A stretch of 64,000 bases of DNA from Dolomedes plantarius. Taxonomy: Eukaryota; Arthropoda; Arachnida; Araneae; Dolomedidae. The DNA is taken from the NCBI GenBank assembly GCA_907164885.2, contig OU015500.1:54737783-54801782 (forward strand), in the 5' to 3' direction. The position numbers and the translations under genes are program-made. This document shows positions 22,111-34,558 of this stretch, piece after piece. Below the pieces are notes generated by a model. It saw only the letters and a list, made by a program, of their open reading frames with translations. It had not been told where the DNA came from and did no database searches. Numbering within the stretch: the stretch's first letter is position 1; the number at the start of each line of letters is the position of its first letter.

Positions 22111-23576
22111 TAGCTATTTGCCCGCTGTTGCCCCGGTATTTATTTATCCTAATTTTTTTTATTACACAGGAAAAGGAATGGATTCTACCTATAGTGTAAA
22201 ATCTAAGTAATTTAATTTACAGATATTTCAAAGTAAGTACAGTATGCAAATGATAAAGAAAAATTGCAAATTCACTCTATTATTAATGTAACTCAAAACT
22301 TGATTATAACCGTTTATTTTGTTTCCTTTATTCCTCTCAGTGACTCCGAAAACTATGGGTTCGACGCTAATCTGGGTCAGTTTGGATTTTTTATTACCTA
22401 TTCTCCCCCCCCCCTCTCCCCCACCAATGGTGATGGGAGGCTGTACTTGCACTTAAACGGCATCGGGAGGGCCCTTTTCATCTCAGCGACACAAAAACAA
22501 TGGATTCGACACTACTCTCGGTAATTTTGGGCATTTTACTTCTCCCCCTTCTCCCCCTCCCCAATGGTGTTGGGAGGCCAAACTTGCATTTAAACGGTAT
22601 TGGGACTAACCCTATTCTTCGCAGCGAACCCGAAAACTATTGATTCGACACTATTCTCGCTCATTTTGGACATTTTATATTCACACTTTCTTACCCCCAC
22701 CTCACCCAACAATGCTGATGAGGGGCTGCACTATCACTTAAATGGCATCGGTAGTTCCCTATTCATTTCAGAGAAATCGAAAATTATAGACTCGACACTA
22801 CTCTCTGTCATTATGGACAGTTTATATTCCCCCTTCTCCCCTCCCGCATGCTGATGGGGGATGAACTTGCACTTAAACAGCATCGGGAATATCACTATCC
22901 ACCTCTGTGACCTCGAAAGCTATTGATTCGACATTATTCTAGGTAATTTTGGACATTTTATTTTTACTCCTTCTTCCCGCCTCCCCCTAATGGTGGTAGG
23001 AGGCTGAACTTAAATTTAAAAGCCATTGGGAGTGACCCTATTCGTCGCAGAGAATCTGAAAACTACGGATTCGAAACTATTCCCGGTCACTTTGGATATT
23101 TTTATTCACCCCTTCTTCCCTCCCCCCTATGCTAAAGGGGGGGGGCTGAGCTTGCACTTAAACGGCATCAGAAATGTCACTATTCATCTCAGCGACCCCA
23201 AAAACTGTGGTTTCAACACTACTCTCGGTATTTTGAATATTTTATATTCACTCCTTCTTACCCCTTCCCCTCCCCCCTATGCCGATGGGGGGGGCTGAAC
23301 TTTCACATAGACGGCAACAGGAGTGTCAGCATTAATCTCAGCGACCTCGAAAACTATGGATTCGACACTTATATCAGTCATTTTCGATTGCTTTTACATC
23401 TGTCCCCTGTCCCCCTATGGGCTTTAGGGGTGTCTTCCCCTCCCCAGTGTTACTTTCCAGATTGTAAGTGATATGTGTCTCAAGCATAGTTCAAATTGCT
23501 CCAGGCGTTCCAGAGTGATGCTAGAGCGTACACATATACACACATACATACATACATACATTTATATATATATAGA
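22110..23576 (-). mobile_element. Non-autonomous Helitron with internal tandem array
   Basis: Read on the minus strand it ends GCGGGCAAATAGCTAG followed by host T, the usual arthropod Helitron 3' end, with a GC-rich and now imperfect hairpin region just upstream. Its 5' end TCTATATATATATAAATG begins at 23576, preceded by A, so it fits A-TC...CTAG-T insertion. There is no target duplication, as expected. It contains no Rep/helicase. Most of the interior is an array of ~140-bp units; the plus-strand marker GAAAACTATGGATTCGAC recurs at about 22350, 22490, 22630, 22778, 22916, 23055, 23200 and 23350, and each unit has a C-run/G-run pair. Confidence 0.7.
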
Positions 23577-24993
<1,417 letters not shown>

Positions 24994-24995
24994 TA

Positions 24996-26633
24996 CAGTG
25001 GCTTCCAAAAGTGTTCGTACACTTATGATTTTAAATAAAATAGGGGTCTATCCATTGATTAAAATGAATATTTCAGAATGGGTATTTAATAATAAGATCT
25101 AAAATCTATTCTTAACAAAACTCCATGAAATATTTTGAAAACATAGTAAAACTTTATTTTTAAGAAACCGATAATCCAAAAGTAACAAAAACTTTATCTC
25201 ACAAAAGTCATCGTACACTTTCAAAAAATCTCTACATATTAGTAAATATTCTAATTTTTCGTTAAATTAATATTTAGTAGGATATCCTTTAGCATCCACA
25301 ACAGCTTTTAAACGTCTGGGAATAGATTGCTTTAGCTCTTTTGTAAATTCTGCATCAATGTTCATCCATTCTTCCAACATAATTGTTTTTAGTTCGCTTT
25401 TCTTGTGAATGTCGTGTTTTCGTACTCGAACCTCCAGTTCTCTCTAAATATGTTATATTGGGTTTAAATCTGGCGATTGAGGTGGTGTTTTCAAAACTTG
25501 TGGACAATTATAGAGACACCAGATGCGAACGTTGAGAGCCGTGTGCTTAGGATCGTTATCTTGATAAAAAACAAAGTTGTTTCCAATACCCAAATTTTGA
25601 TCTGATAATTTTAAATTGTCTCTTAGAATATTTATAAAAACAGCATGATTCATTATGCCATCAATTAATACCAAATTTCCTAGTTCTAATTCTGACATGC
25701 ACCCCCACACAAGGATACCTCCATCGGCATGCTTAACTGTTCCTAGTAAGTTCTTGGGATTAAGTTCCTCATTTTTTTCTTCTCCATACAATTATACGCC
25801 CATCAGCACCAAAAATGTTCATCGGCAAATAAGACATTATTCCAATAGGTTTGGGGCTTATTTATCATTGATAGTGCGAAGGTAAGCCTAAACTTTCTGT
25901 TTTTCTCACTCACAAAAAATGTTCTATGGGCAGAACGCCCATGTAATCCAGCTGTTCTGAGAACTCGTCAAAAATTTTCAGGTGAAATTGAAGTAGAAAA
26001 TGTTTTATTGAATTCTGCAGAAACTTTTACAGAACTCAAACGTGAATTTTTCACAAATTTTGTAATTATAAATCTCTGATCACGTTTTGTTAACTTTGCC
26101 GGACGGCCTTTTCTTACCTTGTTTTCGATCCAATTTTCTTCTTTAAAGCGTTTTTTCACATACTGCACAGTAGAATGGGATAAATTAAGTAATTTAGCAA
26201 TATTCCGAACTGATTTATCACTACTATGATGAAAAATAATCAATTTTCGAATGCTGTTTGTTGTTTCTCTACGACTACGAGCCATTTTTAAATAATAAAT
26301 AGAATATTACGGAGTAGGCAAGCAAAAATTAAAGCCAAACGATAGTTTAAATGCCACCACAATTCAAAAATAAAAATAAAGTGCCAGACGATAATTTTAA
26401 TTATGAATTTATCCGAAAATAATTCAGTGTACGATGACTTTTGTGAGATAAAGTTTTTGTTACTTTTTGATTCCTGGTTTCACTATGTTTTCAAAATATT
26501 TCATGTAGTTTTGTTAAGAATAGATTATAGATCTTATTATTAAATATCCATCCTGAAATATTCATTTTAATTAATGGATAGATCCCTATTTCATTGAAAT
26601 TCGTAAGTGTACGAACACTTTTGGGAGCCACTG
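24996..26633 (-). mobile_element. Complete Tc1-like transposon with long IR/DR ends
   Basis: The termini CAGTGGCTTCCAAAAGTG and CACTTTTGGGAGCCACTG are flanked by TA at 24994-24995 and 26634-26635. The inverted repeats are about 225 bp (24996-25222 and about 26410-26633). Each carries an outer site (GTGTTCGTACACTT) and an inner site (GTCATCGTACACTT), the IR/DR arrangement in which Tc1-family transposase binds two sites per end. One transposase relic lies on the minus strand. Confidence 0.93.
25267..26285 (-). pseudogene. Tc1-like transposase, several stops and a frameshift
   Basis: The start is MARSRRETTNSIRKLIIFHH, followed by an HTH (DKSVRNIAKLLNLSHSTVQY) and a GRP-type hook (RKGRPAKLTKRDQRFI), i.e. 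the paired-like DNA-binding domain. A stop follows FSTSISPENF (25968). The catalytic half reads FADE for the first Asp and FYQDNDPKHTA for the second, then PQSPDLNPI followed by a stop where the third catalytic residue (Glu) should be, and a second stop replacing the usual Trp two codons later. The C-terminus is still readable to ...DAKGYPTKY before the normal stop at 25267. Loss of the third acidic residue means the encoded enzyme could not cut DNA. Confidence 0.9.
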
Positions 26634-26635
26634 TA

Positions 26636-28237
26636 CATATCCTTAGATTATGTAAGTTTCGTAAAATTGGATATCAGTAAAATAGTTTGCTGAACCATTT
26701 ATATAAAATACTTTTGAACATCCGAAGCTGTCCTGCTCTGAAGTCATGCAGAAGTTTGGGGTAACACTGAGTACCTCACGTAGATTCGACTATTTCTTAG
26801 AGCAGCGACAGGAATTTTAAAACGAAACAACGAAAAACAATCTTTCGCTTCAGAAATTGGTCAGTACAAGTAATAAAATAGGTAAGAAATGCAGGAGGAA
26901 TCCTTTACTCATTTCGAAAAAAAGATGCACATGAGCATGCCTGAAGTATTTTCGAATCAAATGTGGTTACTTAAGGAGCCCCTTCGAATATGTTTATGCT
27001 TTTCTTGTTTCTGTTGCAAAATTCCAATTTTATTGAATTAAGCAAACTGGAAAACGAAATATAAAATTGTTGTGTTTGTGTATAAAAAGTTTATTGTATT
27101 GACCTGTAAATCGTAATTATTTGCTGAAACTTGTTAACATCAGTACATAATATTGTTTGTATAAATATTTATTTTTTACTTAAACTATATGGTAGAAGAG
27201 AGATTAACAAACAGGGAAAAAGTTCATGGATGAGATGCTTTCCTTAAGGTCATATGAGTCAAGGATAACAATGTAAACCAAAGTCCTCGATTTATGATTA
27301 TTGTAGTTTTATCCTCTGCTAAACGCTGTCACTCAAGTTGCGGAATACATTAAACTCTTCAAAAGTAACTCATTTTATTCTTTTTTTTTCAATAAATTAA
27401 ATGACACAGCTTTTTGTTGATAGTCGAGGAATATAACGAGGAAGATGTGATCTGTGTGTTGGTGAAGGAAATCTCTACATTGCAGCCATGAGGGAGTTTC
27501 GGTATCGTACAATTTTTAAAGGCACAGAAGTTGGTTGTATTTTAAAATGCATCGGTCATAATTTGCTTCTCGAGAACCCAAAAATAAAAATAAAAATTAT
27601 TCTTAATGGCCAAAGCTATTTTATCAAAAAGTTTATTTTCCTTCTAATACTTAATCAATAATTTAAAATTAGCAATTATTTACAAGAAAATGAGTCGTCA
27701 TGGACACATAGTTAGGCTACACTTTTTCATTAGTTATGAGTCATTACCTTAACTGCATTTCATTAATCATATGTTAAAATTCAAATCGATTCCGCACTTC
27801 AAACGATTTTCTGCCTAGATTTGTAATCGGATATGCTATTTGCAGAATAACTGTAAAATTTAAGTGGATTGTTCCTGGGTTCACTAAAGGCATCGGTGAT
27901 CCATATTATAAAGGTATGATCCTTGCACTTTTTCTTTTCTGGTAATAGAACTTTTAAGCTGATATTCATGGTAGTCGCTGTTTCTTTCCTTTTGGGGAGA
28001 TAAGGACTACTTACTCCTTACCAGTCAGCAGTAAATTATTAGAGTTACTCAAGTTTTCATTGGATATCTTTCCAACCTTTAGCTACTGCTCCCAATACCC
28101 TATTGAGATGGTTCAGGGTTTCAGGATAAGCTGGAGATGCTTGTATTTGCCCATTTCACCCCTAATGTATATGTATTGCAATTCTTTACTCAAATAATCT
28201 AAAGTATGTGCCACTGTACACAACTGAGGTTAGTTTT
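26636..28237. other. Unassigned; possible LINE scrap near 26740-26880
   Basis: A frame at about 26745-26880 reads SHAEVWGNTEYLT, a stop, then RLFLRAATGILKRNN...SFASEIGQ. This resembles the post-RT region of Jockey/R1-type LINEs (xEVWGNT...LRxATG...). It is short and isolated. Nothing else is recognisable. Confidence 0.3.
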
Positions 28238-28525
28238 TTTTCATATTTAGCTTTCCTCGCCTTTTAGCAGCTTACTTTCCACATATGCCACGTTTAGAAG
28301 CCGATGACAGGTTCGAAACCCAAATGCATGATTGCAGTATACGCTAGAAATGCGTTATTGGTTGGTTGTGAACGCTAGAGTCTTTGCTACACGAACGCTG
28401 ATTCGACCAGGAACTGCTCCTTAAAGCCGATTTTGAACGGCTACAAACATCCTTGCCATGAATGAGACTCTAACCCACACACTCTGGTACCGAATACCAG
28501 TACCCTAGCCATTCGGGGAAATGCG
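28238..28525 (-). mobile_element. tRNA-derived SINE, minus strand
   Basis: Read on the minus strand from about 28525: CCGAATGGCTAGGGTACTGG contains an A-box-like element and GTGGGTTAGAGTCTC a B-box-like element, about 35 bp apart. A ~190-bp unrelated body follows, and the element ends in an A-run (the T-run at about 28236-28243 on the plus strand). Confidence 0.65.
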
Positions 28526-31061
28526 TATTCTTGATAACAATTTTACGAGACCTTGGTTCATTTGATTAGCAGTTATCAAACAAAAACTAACTGTGAAATC
28601 AAATCTGTAGGAATTAATGCATTTAAAATTAATTTATACCAATGTTTTTTATTTAAGTCATTACTAAATAAGCTTTTTTTTTAAAATTCACGGTGATTAT
28701 TCAGTAAAAAAACCTTATTTCTCAGCAATTTAAGCAGTCTGTTTTTATTTATCTGTAAATATTAAGTGACCTATGTGTTCTAAAATGGAACAATTGGATG
28801 TTAACAAGCATTCATCCCGACTTAACGAACCATAATATTTTTGCCACACATCGCATTCATCTATCAGTGGAAAAAAAAGGAAAAATAATGATGCCCTCTT
28901 GAATTGCAAATAATGTGTACTGTTGTTGAACTATTTTTTTGTGTTTAATCTTTATTTAACACTCGTGTTTATTTTAAACACATTGAATATCCTTTTTTAA
29001 ACTTTTAACTCAAATTAAACCTTTTAAAACGTTGAAAGTTAAATTTAGCGAAAAAATATCATAACTTACTTGTAGATTCCATTAACTTATCAAAAAAATA
29101 GGTAGTAATATTTATATTGAAAGGAAACCTTTTTAATAATTCTAGCCCTCTTTTAAAATATTTTATTTTGCTCCGAACTATAAAAACGATTTAAGTACTT
29201 TTAAATATTCATTTATGGTATCAAAAGATTATAGTTTTGTAAAATTCGATCATCCATTGAAACGAGTAACGTCATTTAAAAATATATATTAGAGATTGCA
29301 TTTCTTTGAAAACTTACATTAAACTTTTTTTGGCCTTTAATAATTCTTGTAATATAAAGAAATGTTTTTTTTATTACTAAATTTTATTTTTTTATTACTG
29401 CATAGAATACGATATTATTTTTTAAATGGTGTTATTACAGATGGTTAAAAGTAATTTTCCACTTTTATGTACTCACTTAGAAAACCTCCAATAATTTTAT
29501 ATGAAAAAAATCAATTATTTTACAATTTTTAGAAAGAATCCAAAATATTCAAATCTATGAACATTAGTCTTTGATGTTCGCTTTTATGTTGAAGCACAAA
29601 AAGAGCTATTCATATATCATGAATGAGCTATTTAAAAAATCAACAATCCTATCAATATTTTGAAAGAATAAAGAACATTGTCAGAATGCAATTGAATTGA
29701 GTTTTTCTATTTTGAACACGTTGATGCTGAAACGTGACAGTGGAGTTGTACTATATGCTTCCTCATATTTGTTTAAACGGAAACACTCTAAACTTGAACC
29801 CATTTAGAAAGTATTTTATTTTATTAGCTAAATATAAAATCGAAGAACGTGCTTTGAAAAGTTTTATTAGCTTGTAAAAAAATATATTTTGAAGTTACAA
29901 CTTTCCTCCCCCCCAATAAATAGCCAGTTTGCGAGTTCATAGAAAATATATAATTACGTTAATTCTAATTTGAATTTCAATATTACGTTTATTTAATTCA
30001 ATGTTTGCGCTTTGCTATTATTTTTTATTATAATCACATAAAAGGTGCGATTAATAAGCAATTTTTAGAGTCATAAGAAAGAATATGTTTCCAATTATTA
30101 ACTTCTATTAAAATACAATTAACAATATACTTTTGAGCATCATAGAAATAAGTCAACATAAATGATTTACATATTACATAAAATTTTTAAATATATATAT
30201 CTTATGGATTTTTTATCTACTGCATTTCACGCATGTTATAAATTTGTTAGTTTTCGAAAGTTGGTTTAAATAATTAATCCTGAGACTTACATCCCATTCA
30301 ATTTATACTAATGAAATTAATGGAATTGTTCTTCTTCATGAATAGAGTTTCATTAATTATTACCTATAAATTTCGAAAAATAATTTCAACGTTTTCGTTA
30401 ATTATAATCTATGAACATTAGTCACTTCCAAATCAGTAAAACAAGAAACATTTAAATTGATGCCTGGCGCAAGAGGTGTTTTAAATATCGTAAATATACC
30501 AAACAGTGCATTTCATAGTCACAAAGGAAGAAGTTCGTGATGTACATACTCATTAAAATTGCAATATTTTTCAATTTTAATGTTATTTTAATGATGTTTT
30601 CAATCATAATGAATTCTTAATCACATCATTAACTTTTTTATAGTTACGAAATGTGAAAAAGGAAAATTTTTATTGCATTTGTCATAAATAGATTTTCACG
30701 TGTCAAATTTTTATCAGAAATATTCTCTTTATTGTACGTAGAAGGCGTGCCAAGTCATGTTTCTTTCCTGCAATATTTTATTATATTGCAGAAAAGAAAA
30801 TTGACAGACGTTTGCTCTGAATTTTGAGTTTTACGTATATAGAAGTATAAACAGTAAATACAAAGAATTCATGCTATAAAGACTGTTAACGTTGCTATGA
30901 CTTATTGCGAGTTTCCCAACCTTTTTCGAATTACGATTCCCTACAATGGTATCATGCGGTCCCCCCTTTCCATATTTTCATTAAAAATACCATAACGGAT
31001 AATATAAATTAAAAAAAGTAAAATGCATTTCAATAATTTAATTCTAACCAAATGATCGTCC
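28526..31061. other. Unassigned, very AT-rich
   Basis: No supported gene, RNA or mobile-element boundary across about 2.5 kb. Open frames are at background length. Confidence 0.5.
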
Positions 31062-31277
31062 ACGTGGTATAGTGGTTTGTGCCGCGAGCTTCTATGCAGT
31101 AGGTTTGGGTTCAAATCCCGAATAAGGCTTGGTCGTTCACGTGCTGTTACCTCATAGAGAGCAATGCTGCATTACCTAAATGGTACTTTCATAATGAAGT
31201 AGCTAGCAAGATTTTATGGTGAATAGAAAAATGTAAAAGTCTTATGACACGTGCCTTCTCATTAGAAAAAAAAAATT
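31062..31277 (+). mobile_element. tRNA-derived SINE, plus strand
   Basis: The head GTCCACGTGGTATAGTGG contains a tRNA A-box, and GTTTGGGTTCAAATCCC about 30 bp later is a near-consensus B-box. An unrelated body follows, then an A-run at about 31264-31274. As a tRNA gene it fails: the aminoacyl-stem ends do not pair and the body continues beyond 76 nt. Confidence 0.7.
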
Positions 31278-32005
31278 CTAACTTTTTTTATCCAAATTCA
31301 AAGGCACTTATCGCTAGACATTCGCCCGAATGGGTTACCGGGCAGACAACGCCTTGCAGACACCAGACCAGTAGTGGTCAACATCGAAGGCTGACAGCTA
31401 CTCTACTAAACAAATGTTAAATTTAACAAAATTGAAATTTGTAAAAAATGGAGAATATTAAGAAACATTCCTCCCCCAGCCAATGATATGTAACAACAAG
31501 AACAGAATTGAACAGATTCTCAAAAAAAAAAAACTTCACTTATCGTATTTATAAGAGAATAACATATCAATTAAAATTGAAAAACTCTCACCTAAGCAAA
31601 ATTGCTTTATTTGGGGAAGCTGAAATTGCAATGCCAAAAAAGACAGTTTAAACTGATAAGAGACAAACAGACGTTTAGAATTTGCATACTGTACGCAGTA
31701 AGTCACCGCCGTTTTCCTTTACCACCAAATAAAGGTGATATAATTCTTTCAAACAGCGTTTGCGATTTGGCTTTTTCGTGGTAAATAAATATTGACTGTT
31801 TTATTTCGATGAAATTCGCTAAAGAGGTATTTTCAATTAATAAAACAGTGGTGAACTCCCAGAAATCCCTTTGTGACCCAAGGGTGTCATGACCCACTCG
31901 TTGGGAATTTAGAGGAAACTTGTGAAAAACTAACACAATCATCACTTCTTCATTTCTACATTAAATAAAATAGAAGTACGGCTACATGTTTCGAGATACT
32001 CGATA
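31278..32005. other. Unassigned
   Basis: A slightly GC-richer segment at 31310-31400 has no identifiable content. The remainder is AT-rich. Confidence 0.4.
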
Positions 32006-32727
32006 GTTTTTCATCAGGCCACGGGGCATTAGGTGTGATTGTTGTTATGAACAATTTTCAAATCTAATGCTCTTTTAAACTCTTTGCTATAAACAGCGGC
32101 TACAACCGAAATTTCTTGGTGAAAGAGCGTGGTAGGCGGCTGGTCGAAAACGAAAAGCCTGAATGGAAGAGAGAAGTTTTATGACTATGAGACACCACAC
32201 GGAACACATCTGTTAACGAATATAACAGATAAAGCAGGAAAATTAAGAAAAGTCTGGAAAATAGAGTAACACAGATGATTAAGAATAAAATGAAATTGAC
32301 CCATTAAATGCAAATATATTTCAATGCAGTAAATGAAAACTTCCCTGTTTATAATAGTTTCTCTGTTTTAATTAAAGATATTTCCCCGATATCGTTATCT
32401 ACTGTATGAAAATATAGTTATTTGTAATTGGTTTGTTTCATTTAATTCTTAGTCATTTGCATTACACCTTCTTCCAGGTTCTATTTTTCGGACACTTCTC
32501 AATATCCCTGCTTCATCTGCAAACTTCGTTAACAGCTGTGTCCCATATGGAGTCTGGTGGTCATGAAACATCCCCATTTACTTTCTTGCATCAACCACCA
32601 CTCATGCTGCTTGTTATAGAATTTTCAGGTGTCCCTCTATTTATATTAAACAATTTCAATGACATTCGCACTCGTGAGTTTTTCATAGCGGCAATCAAAC
32701 CTAATGCTACTAGGCCTGAAGATGAAC
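32006..32727. repeat. Imperfect long palindrome, ~260-bp arms
   Basis: The left arm (32006-32266) matches the complement of the right arm (about 32471-32727) throughout, with substitutions and small indels. Paired landmarks include the outer CATCAGGCC / GGCCTGAAGATG, an inner GCATTAGGTGTGATTG counterpart, and the innermost ACAGCTGTTAACGAAG / GTTAACGAATATAACAG region. The spacer is about 205 bp. No TIR tip or target duplication can be fixed, so it is either an inverted duplication or an old fold-back element. Confidence 0.65.
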
Positions 32728-32964
32728 TATTGAGTAATTCTAAAATCATGTATACATCCTTAATTTATTTGTAATTGAAGAAAGGTTGATTACGTGTTAG
32801 TGTTGCGGTTACGGATTTCAAGATTTTTTTTGTTTTTTCTTAATACATTTTTTTTACTCAATTATTATAATTTTCTTACCGCTTTATTGTCAAAATTGTT
32901 CCTTTACTTTCAATTCAAGTCCAAAAAAAATCACTAACTTTACATATATTTTCATAAAAGTGAA

Positions 32965-33055
32965 GTAAGATATTACTGAATATGTATCATGTAATTTATT
33001 GAAAATTTCAATGTTGATATTGGCTTGCCTTAGTTCACATCTACAAGAAAGTTTT
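32965..33055 (+). repeat. ~90-bp dispersed repeat next to (TA)n, copy 1
   Basis: TAAGATATTACTGAAT...GTGTAATTTATTGAAA...GATATTGGCTTGCCTTAG...CATCTACAAGAAAGTT. The same block occurs at 34397-34478. Both run directly into a TA tract, so this is probably the 3' portion of an interspersed element with a simple-repeat end. Confidence 0.65.
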
Positions 33056-33057
33056 TT

Positions 33058-33071
33058 AAATAAATAAATAA

Positions 33072-33150
<79 letters not shown>

Positions 33151-33173
33151 AATTGAGAGATAGATAGATAGAT
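33058..33173. repeat. Compound microsatellite (AAAT)(TA)(GA)(GATA)
   Basis: AAAT units, about 60 bp of TA, a GA run and GATA units. Confidence 0.97.
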
Positions 33174-33295
33174 GTCATTATTCATATAAGTTCCATTTTA
33201 TTACTACTATTTGGAATATTTTCTTATTTTTATATGTTATAGTAATAATTCTATTGATCAAACTGCTAACTATTCATATAGCTTTTCAACTATTT

Positions 33296-33750
33296 ATTAC
33301 CATGTTTTTATTAACTTGCTTTCTTGTGTGTTTGTATGTTTGCATGTGTGTTTGTCCAGTACAAATCTTCCAATCGATTTTTAACTAACTTCCCGACTAG
33401 CTAGACATTTGAACGTTTAGAATAGCTCAGAACACGATGAAAATGCGTTTTTTAATACTTTTAGCCATCTTTAAGCAAAATTAAATTAATTTTTAGTTAT
33501 TTTAAGTTAATTTTGTTTTGTAGACTGGTGCAGCCATCTATCGACCGGAACAGGAACGAAAAGTTAACTTCCAATTAACTTCATTTTCTTTCAAGTTGAT
33601 GGGATAATTCATCAAAAAAATTTTTAAAAAGTATTTATTAATACAAATAATTATCAAGTTTATTTGATTCAAAAGAAAATTTAAAAACATGGTATATAAA
33701 ATGTTCTTTTTATCTTATAATTATACTTTTATAAGATATTTTTTTGCTAT
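33296..33750 (+). repeat. Unclassified interspersed repeat, copy 1
   Basis: It matches 41096-41775. Shared blocks are the opening TTTTTATTAACT-GCTTTCTTG, CCAGTACA-ATCTT-CAATCG, AACTTCCCGACTAG and ACTTTTAGCCATCTTTAAGC, and then CTTTCAAGTTGATGGGATAATTC. The second copy contains about 280 extra bases between the two halves. I could not identify coding sequence or a tRNA head. Confidence 0.75.
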
Positions 33751-34396
33751 CGGTAGAACATCAAAACTGTTTTCTCTTTTTATCTTCATAAAAATTAAAA
33801 TAGTTCTATTTTAAGAGTTAATGCATAATTAATTTCGCCAAATTAAGGAATGGAAGGCTTAAAAAAGTGTTTACCACTAATTTTGTTTTAAGGGAAAGAA
33901 ATTCCCATGATGAAACTTGTAAAACTATTTTATCTAGTTCTCGTGGACAGTAAAGATTCAATGAATATCCTCCAGATAGTATGTTAGCTTTTTTAAAGCA
34001 TAAATTGATTCGGAGGTTTTTCTGCCGTATAAGATTTTACAAGGAGAAAAAAATGGCTTCCAAAGAATGCGAAGCATGTACCCATTAATTTAACATAAAA
34101 TGTGTGATGGAAGAAAAGTATTTAATTAAATGTCCTCTTTTTGATTGCTATAAACATATATCAGCTTTCCCCCCCTCTTTGTTCAAGGTTTTTTTTTTTT
34201 TTCAGTTGGATGTTCAAACGGTTCCTTCAATATTTGATGATTGATTTTTGTAAAAATACTAATTCTCAAATTAAAATTTTACAAATGAATTCATAAGTAT
34301 TTAGTTTCTATTAATTTTCGTTTTTATCATTTAAGTTCCACCTTTTTTACATTAAAAGTTCTTGAGTGGTACTTTTAACTTGATCTAATGCTTAAG
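33751..34396. other. Unassigned AT-rich DNA
   Basis: No supported feature. Confidence 0.5.
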
Positions 34397-34474
34397 GTAA
34401 GATATTACTGAATCGTGTAATTTATTGAAATTTCATCATTGATATTAGCTTGCTTTAGCTAGCATCTACACGAA

Positions 34475-34478
<4 letters not shown>
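34397..34478 (+). repeat. ~90-bp dispersed repeat next to (TA)n, copy 2
   Basis: Diverged copy of 32965-33055, again ending at the start of a TA tract. Confidence 0.65.

Positions 34479-34530
<52 letters not shown>
34479..34530. repeat. (TA)n microsatellite
   Basis: A pure TA run of about 52 bp, about 28 bp left of the mariner element. Confidence 0.98.
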
Positions 34531-34532
<2 letters not shown>

Positions 34533-34558
34533 AGGTGATATTTTTTAAACTGACACTG

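Noticed and set aside
22264..23298. Open frames in the Helitron array (e.g. 22264-22524, 22600-22854, 23026-23298) with a shared LHLNGI motif
   Set aside because: The shared peptide words come from the tandem DNA unit. The frames are interrupted and have no start or domain context.
31062..31140. Functional tRNA gene
   Set aside because: A and B boxes are present but the acceptor-stem ends do not pair, and the sequence continues into a SINE body and A-tail. The same reasoning applies at 53021, 45360, 28525 and 6285.
32433..32774. 113-codon open frame
   Set aside because: It lies in the right arm of the large palindrome. The paired left arm has no corresponding open frame and the peptide shows no domain.
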